Positions 6,163 to 7,768 of a DNA stretch of 7,768 bases are shown here, piece by piece. The number at the start of each line of letters is the position of its first letter. The first letter of the stretch is position 1. Position numbers and translations under genes: made by a program. Source of the stretch: an uncultured Gemmatimonadota bacterium. GTDB taxonomy: Bacteria > Gemmatimonadota > Gemmatimonadetes > Gemmatimonadales > Gemmatimonadaceae. The DNA is taken from contig CAMPKM010000121.1 of assembly GCA_946887155.1 (NCBI GenBank), positions 1-7,768 of the forward strand. The letters run 5' to 3'. The notes beneath the pieces are model-generated. The model was not told where the DNA came from. It worked only from the letters and a program-made list of their open reading frames with translations, and did no database searches.

Positions 6163-6350
6163 CGGTATCCGACGATCGGGCCGATCTGGCGCCGGCAGTG
6201 GGTGGGGACCGTCTCCGACGAACGAGGCCGCCCTCAAGCTGTTCTACCTCGCCATTCAGAAGATCACCGCGAAGTGGAAGAATGCTCGACACCACTGGAC
6301 GGAGGCATTGACGTACATAGAACAGTCTGTTCGGCGATCGCCTCACCTCC
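6163..6350 (+). pseudogene. IS256-family (mutator-type) transposase C-terminal remnant
   Basis: Three pieces of the C-terminus of an IS256-type transposase occur in order. RYPTIGPIWRRQW is at 6163-6201. PTNEAALKLFYLAIQKITA, followed by KWKNARHHWTEAL, is at 6215-6325 in another frame. LFGDRLT is at 6327-6347 in the third frame. Intact family members have about 45 residues between the first two pieces, including the TTNxIExLN motif with the last catalytic acid of the DDE triad; here only 13 bp remain. It cannot encode an active enzyme. No upstream part of the transposase or terminal inverted repeats are recognisable. Confidence in the family is good because the order and spacing of the pieces fit. 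Confidence 0.72.
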
Positions 6351-6497
6351 TTTCACGTCCTTTCACGTCCTTTCACGTCCTTTCACGTCCTTTTCCACGT
6401 CCTTTTTCACGTCCTATTTCACGTCCCTTTTCACGTCCTTCTTCACGTCCTTCTTCACGCTCTTCCTCACGCCCTTATCACGCCCTTCTTCACGTCG
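6342..6497. repeat. Minisatellite: 10-bp units passing into about 12-bp units
   Basis: Four exact copies of TTTCACGTCC fill 6351-6390, preceded by a degenerate copy (CCTCACCTCC, 6341-6350). From 6391 the unit becomes 12 bp: TTTTCCACGTCC, TTTTTCACGTCC, TATTTCACGTCC, CTTTTCACGTCC, TTCTTCACGTCC, TTCTTCACGCTC, TTCCTCACGCCC, an 11-bp TTATCACGCCC, and TTCTTCACGTCG ending at 6497. The CACG(T/C)CC core is conserved and the T/C-rich spacer varies. There is no spacer diversity of CRISPR type. All three plus frames stay open through it, producing spurious Ser/Arg/Pro/Phe repeats. It starts directly after the transposase remnant and ends 16 bp before the terminator. Confidence 0.93.
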
Positions 6498-6512
6498 TTC
6501 ATCTGAAGAAGC

Positions 6513-6544
6513 AAAAAGAGCGGCCAGATTCGGCCGCTCTTTTT
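6513..6544. terminator. Rho-independent terminator of the amidohydrolase gene (probably bidirectional)
   Basis: Perfect 13-bp arms AAAAAGAGCGGCC (6513-6525) and GGCCGCTCTTTTT (6532-6544) flank a 6-base loop AGATTC. Read on the minus strand it is a GC-rich stem followed by a T-run, 24 bp after the amidohydrolase stop. The A-tract/T-tract symmetry means it can also stop transcription coming from the left, insulating the gene from the decayed islet. Confidence 0.92.
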
Positions 6545-6568
6545 CTCTCATTATAAGGCTGCAACCCC

Positions 6569-7768
6569 TTACGAGATGATCTTCATCCTCTGCCTCACCT
6601 TCTCCATATACTTGTTGAAGAAGTGCTTCTGGATGTCGTTCATGTCGAGCTCACGCCCCTGGATGTACGCCTGCAGGATATCACTCGTCATGTCGATCGG
6701 CGTTCCCGTCGTAATCAAGAACGTCGCTTGCTTGCCGGGTTCGAGTGAGCCGAGCCGGTCGGACAAGCCCATGAACTCCGCGGCGTTGATGGTCACGGCC
6801 TTGATCGCCTCCTCCTCCGGCAGTCCGAACGCGACGGCGACGCCAGCCTCGTAAGGCAGGCGATCCGTGTAGAGGGAGCCCGATCCGCCGGAGATAGCGA
6901 ACTTGACGCCCGCCTTGTACAGCTTCGCGGCTCGGCTGTACGCAGCGTCATAGCCTTCGTGATCGCGATTCGGAGCGTCCATGGTCGACGTGAGGATGAC
7001 CGGAATGTTCTCCGCTTTCAGCCGGTCGGCCACATAAATCGCGTCGTCACCGCCGCGGATGACGAGCTTCAGGTTTTCCTGCTTCGCCCAGGTGATGGCG
7101 TCATTGATCTGCGACGTGCCGCTCGCGGATACGACGACCGGAATCTTCCGGTCCAGTGCCGGGATCATCGCCATGTAGCGCGCATCGGAGCGAACCACTT
7201 CACCCGCGGCCACTGCGTCACGATAGGCTCGTGCCTCGGCGAAATAGGTCTTCAGCTGCTGCACGCGCTCTGCGTACGTCATGCGGTTGCCGCCGTTCTG
7301 CCCGAAACCGCCGCCACGGCCGCCACGGCCGCCTTGGCCCTGGTTGGGGTTCGGCCAATTCACGTTGAGTGCCGCGGCCGACTCGATCGACATCTCCTCC
7401 CAGCTCCATCCCTCGAGCGCCATCGCCGAGGACATGCCGGAGATGAGCCCGCCGCCCGGTGTCGTGAGGGTGGTGAGCACGCCCTGCGAGCGCGACGTAC
7501 CGATGTGGCGACTCTCGGCGTTCACCGCGACGTCCGTGTGAACGTTCGGGTTGAAGTCACCGACCTCGTTCACATCGTTGGACATGTCGACCGCGCCGAT
7601 CTCGGAAATGCCGACCGACGAATACGCGTCGATCAGACCCGGATAGATGTGCTTACCGGTGACGTCGACGGTCTTGGTTCCGGCCGGGATCGGGATGTTG
7701 GCTCCGACCGCCGTAATCTTCCCGGCCTCGAAGATGATCGTACCGTTCTGGATCACCCCATTCGTCAC
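6569..7768 (-). CDS. Amidohydrolase-family protein (imidazolonepropionase-like), 5'-truncated, metal ligands apparently missing
   Basis: 399 C-terminal residues; the N-terminus is beyond the right edge. The visible start (TNGVIQNGTIIFEAGKITAVG) is the beta-sandwich of the amidohydrolase superfamily, followed by the strand-1 motif IYPGLIDAYSSVG (41-53) and the barrel; the end has the typical ITINAAEF-like helix (AVTINAAEFMGLSDRLGS, 324-341) then LEPGKQATFLI (342-352). Normal members have GLIDxHxH, a His in VxxHA, and an Asp in the FGTD region. Here these positions read DAYS (48-50), VVSASG (212-217) and AISGGSGS (291-298), so a metal centre seems absent. A Gly/Arg/Asn-rich loop (142-161, GGRGGRGGGFGQNGG) interrupts the barrel, as in many Gemmatimonadota relatives. 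Probably an exported protein, but the signal peptide is not in view. It may be a pseudoenzyme or the partner of an active paralogue upstream; that is inference. The gene ends with TAA before a strong terminator. Confidence 0.85.
   Translation of the reverse strand: MTNGVIQNGTIIFEAGKITAVGANIPIPAGTKTVDVTGKHIYPGLIDAYSSVGISEIGAVDMSNDVNEVGDFNPNVHTDVAVNAESRHIGTSRSQGVLTTLTTPGGGLISGMSSAMALEGWSWEEMSIESAAALNVNWPNPNQGQGGRGGRGGGFGQNGGNRMTYAERVQQLKTYFAEARAYRDAVAAGEVVRSDARYMAMIPALDRKIPVVVSASGTSQINDAITWAKQENLKLVIRGGDDAIYVADRLKAENIPVILTSTMDAPNRDHEGYDAAYSRAAKLYKAGVKFAISGGSGSLYTDRLPYEAGVAVAFGLPEEEAIKAVTINAAEFMGLSDRLGSLEPGKQATFLITTGTPIDMTSDILQAYIQGRELDMNDIQKHFFNKYMEKVRQRMKIIS

Noticed and set aside
6342..6497. 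CRISPR array
   Set aside because: Units of 10-12 bp in direct contact with no unique spacers and no cas genes nearby.
6073..6579. Two long plus-strand ORFs with Ser/Phe/Pro/Arg tetrapeptide repeats (also 6143-6556)
   Set aside because: They come from the 12-bp (four-codon) minisatellite joined to pseudogene sequence; all frames are open through it and no start or ribosome site is convincing.

Overview
This is a high-GC bacterial chromosomal window. It most resembles Gemmatimonadota: the left-edge protein looks like the TolB-like plus TPR tail common on Ser/Thr kinases of that phylum, and the right-edge protein is a Gly/Arg-loop amidohydrolase of a type common there. This assignment is an inference from family style, not from a marker gene.

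Left part (1-3650, all + strand): the 3' part of a large TPR protein, a YidB-like (DUF937) small protein carrying a 9-C homopolymer near its start, a small basic Ala/Lys/Arg-rich protein, and a complete membrane-anchored alpha/beta hydrolase with an intact Ser-Asp-His triad. This part looks like ordinary chromosome with undamaged reading frames.

Middle part (3700-6500) is an accessory islet. On the - strand lies a probable operon: a DUF4160 protein, then an XRE-type regulator with a DUF2442-like N-terminus overlapping it by ATGA, then a small MGMFDY-type hypothetical gene broken by one frameshift. A near-perfect 28-bp palindrome sits just upstream of the DUF4160 start and is a strong candidate autoregulatory operator. 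On the + strand is a VapBC/FitAB-type pair (RHH antitoxin and PIN toxin, GTGA overlap) preceded by two small inverted repeats. It is followed by two decayed genes: an ASCH-like protein whose similarity jumps between frames three times, and the C-terminal scrap of an IS256-family transposase that has lost the catalytic-Glu region. Right after the transposase end comes a minisatellite whose unit changes from 10 bp (four exact copies) to about 12 bp (diverged copies).

Right part (6513-7768, - strand): a perfect 13-bp-stem terminator, then the C-terminal 399 residues of an amidohydrolase-family protein whose usual metal-binding His/Asp positions appear to be replaced.

Overall, two toxin-antitoxin-like modules have persisted intact among degenerating cargo and mobile-element debris, between intact chromosomal genes. 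The points most worth checking are the DUF4160/XRE module with its palindrome, the metal-ligand-free amidohydrolase, and the two-period minisatellite abutting the IS256 remnant.
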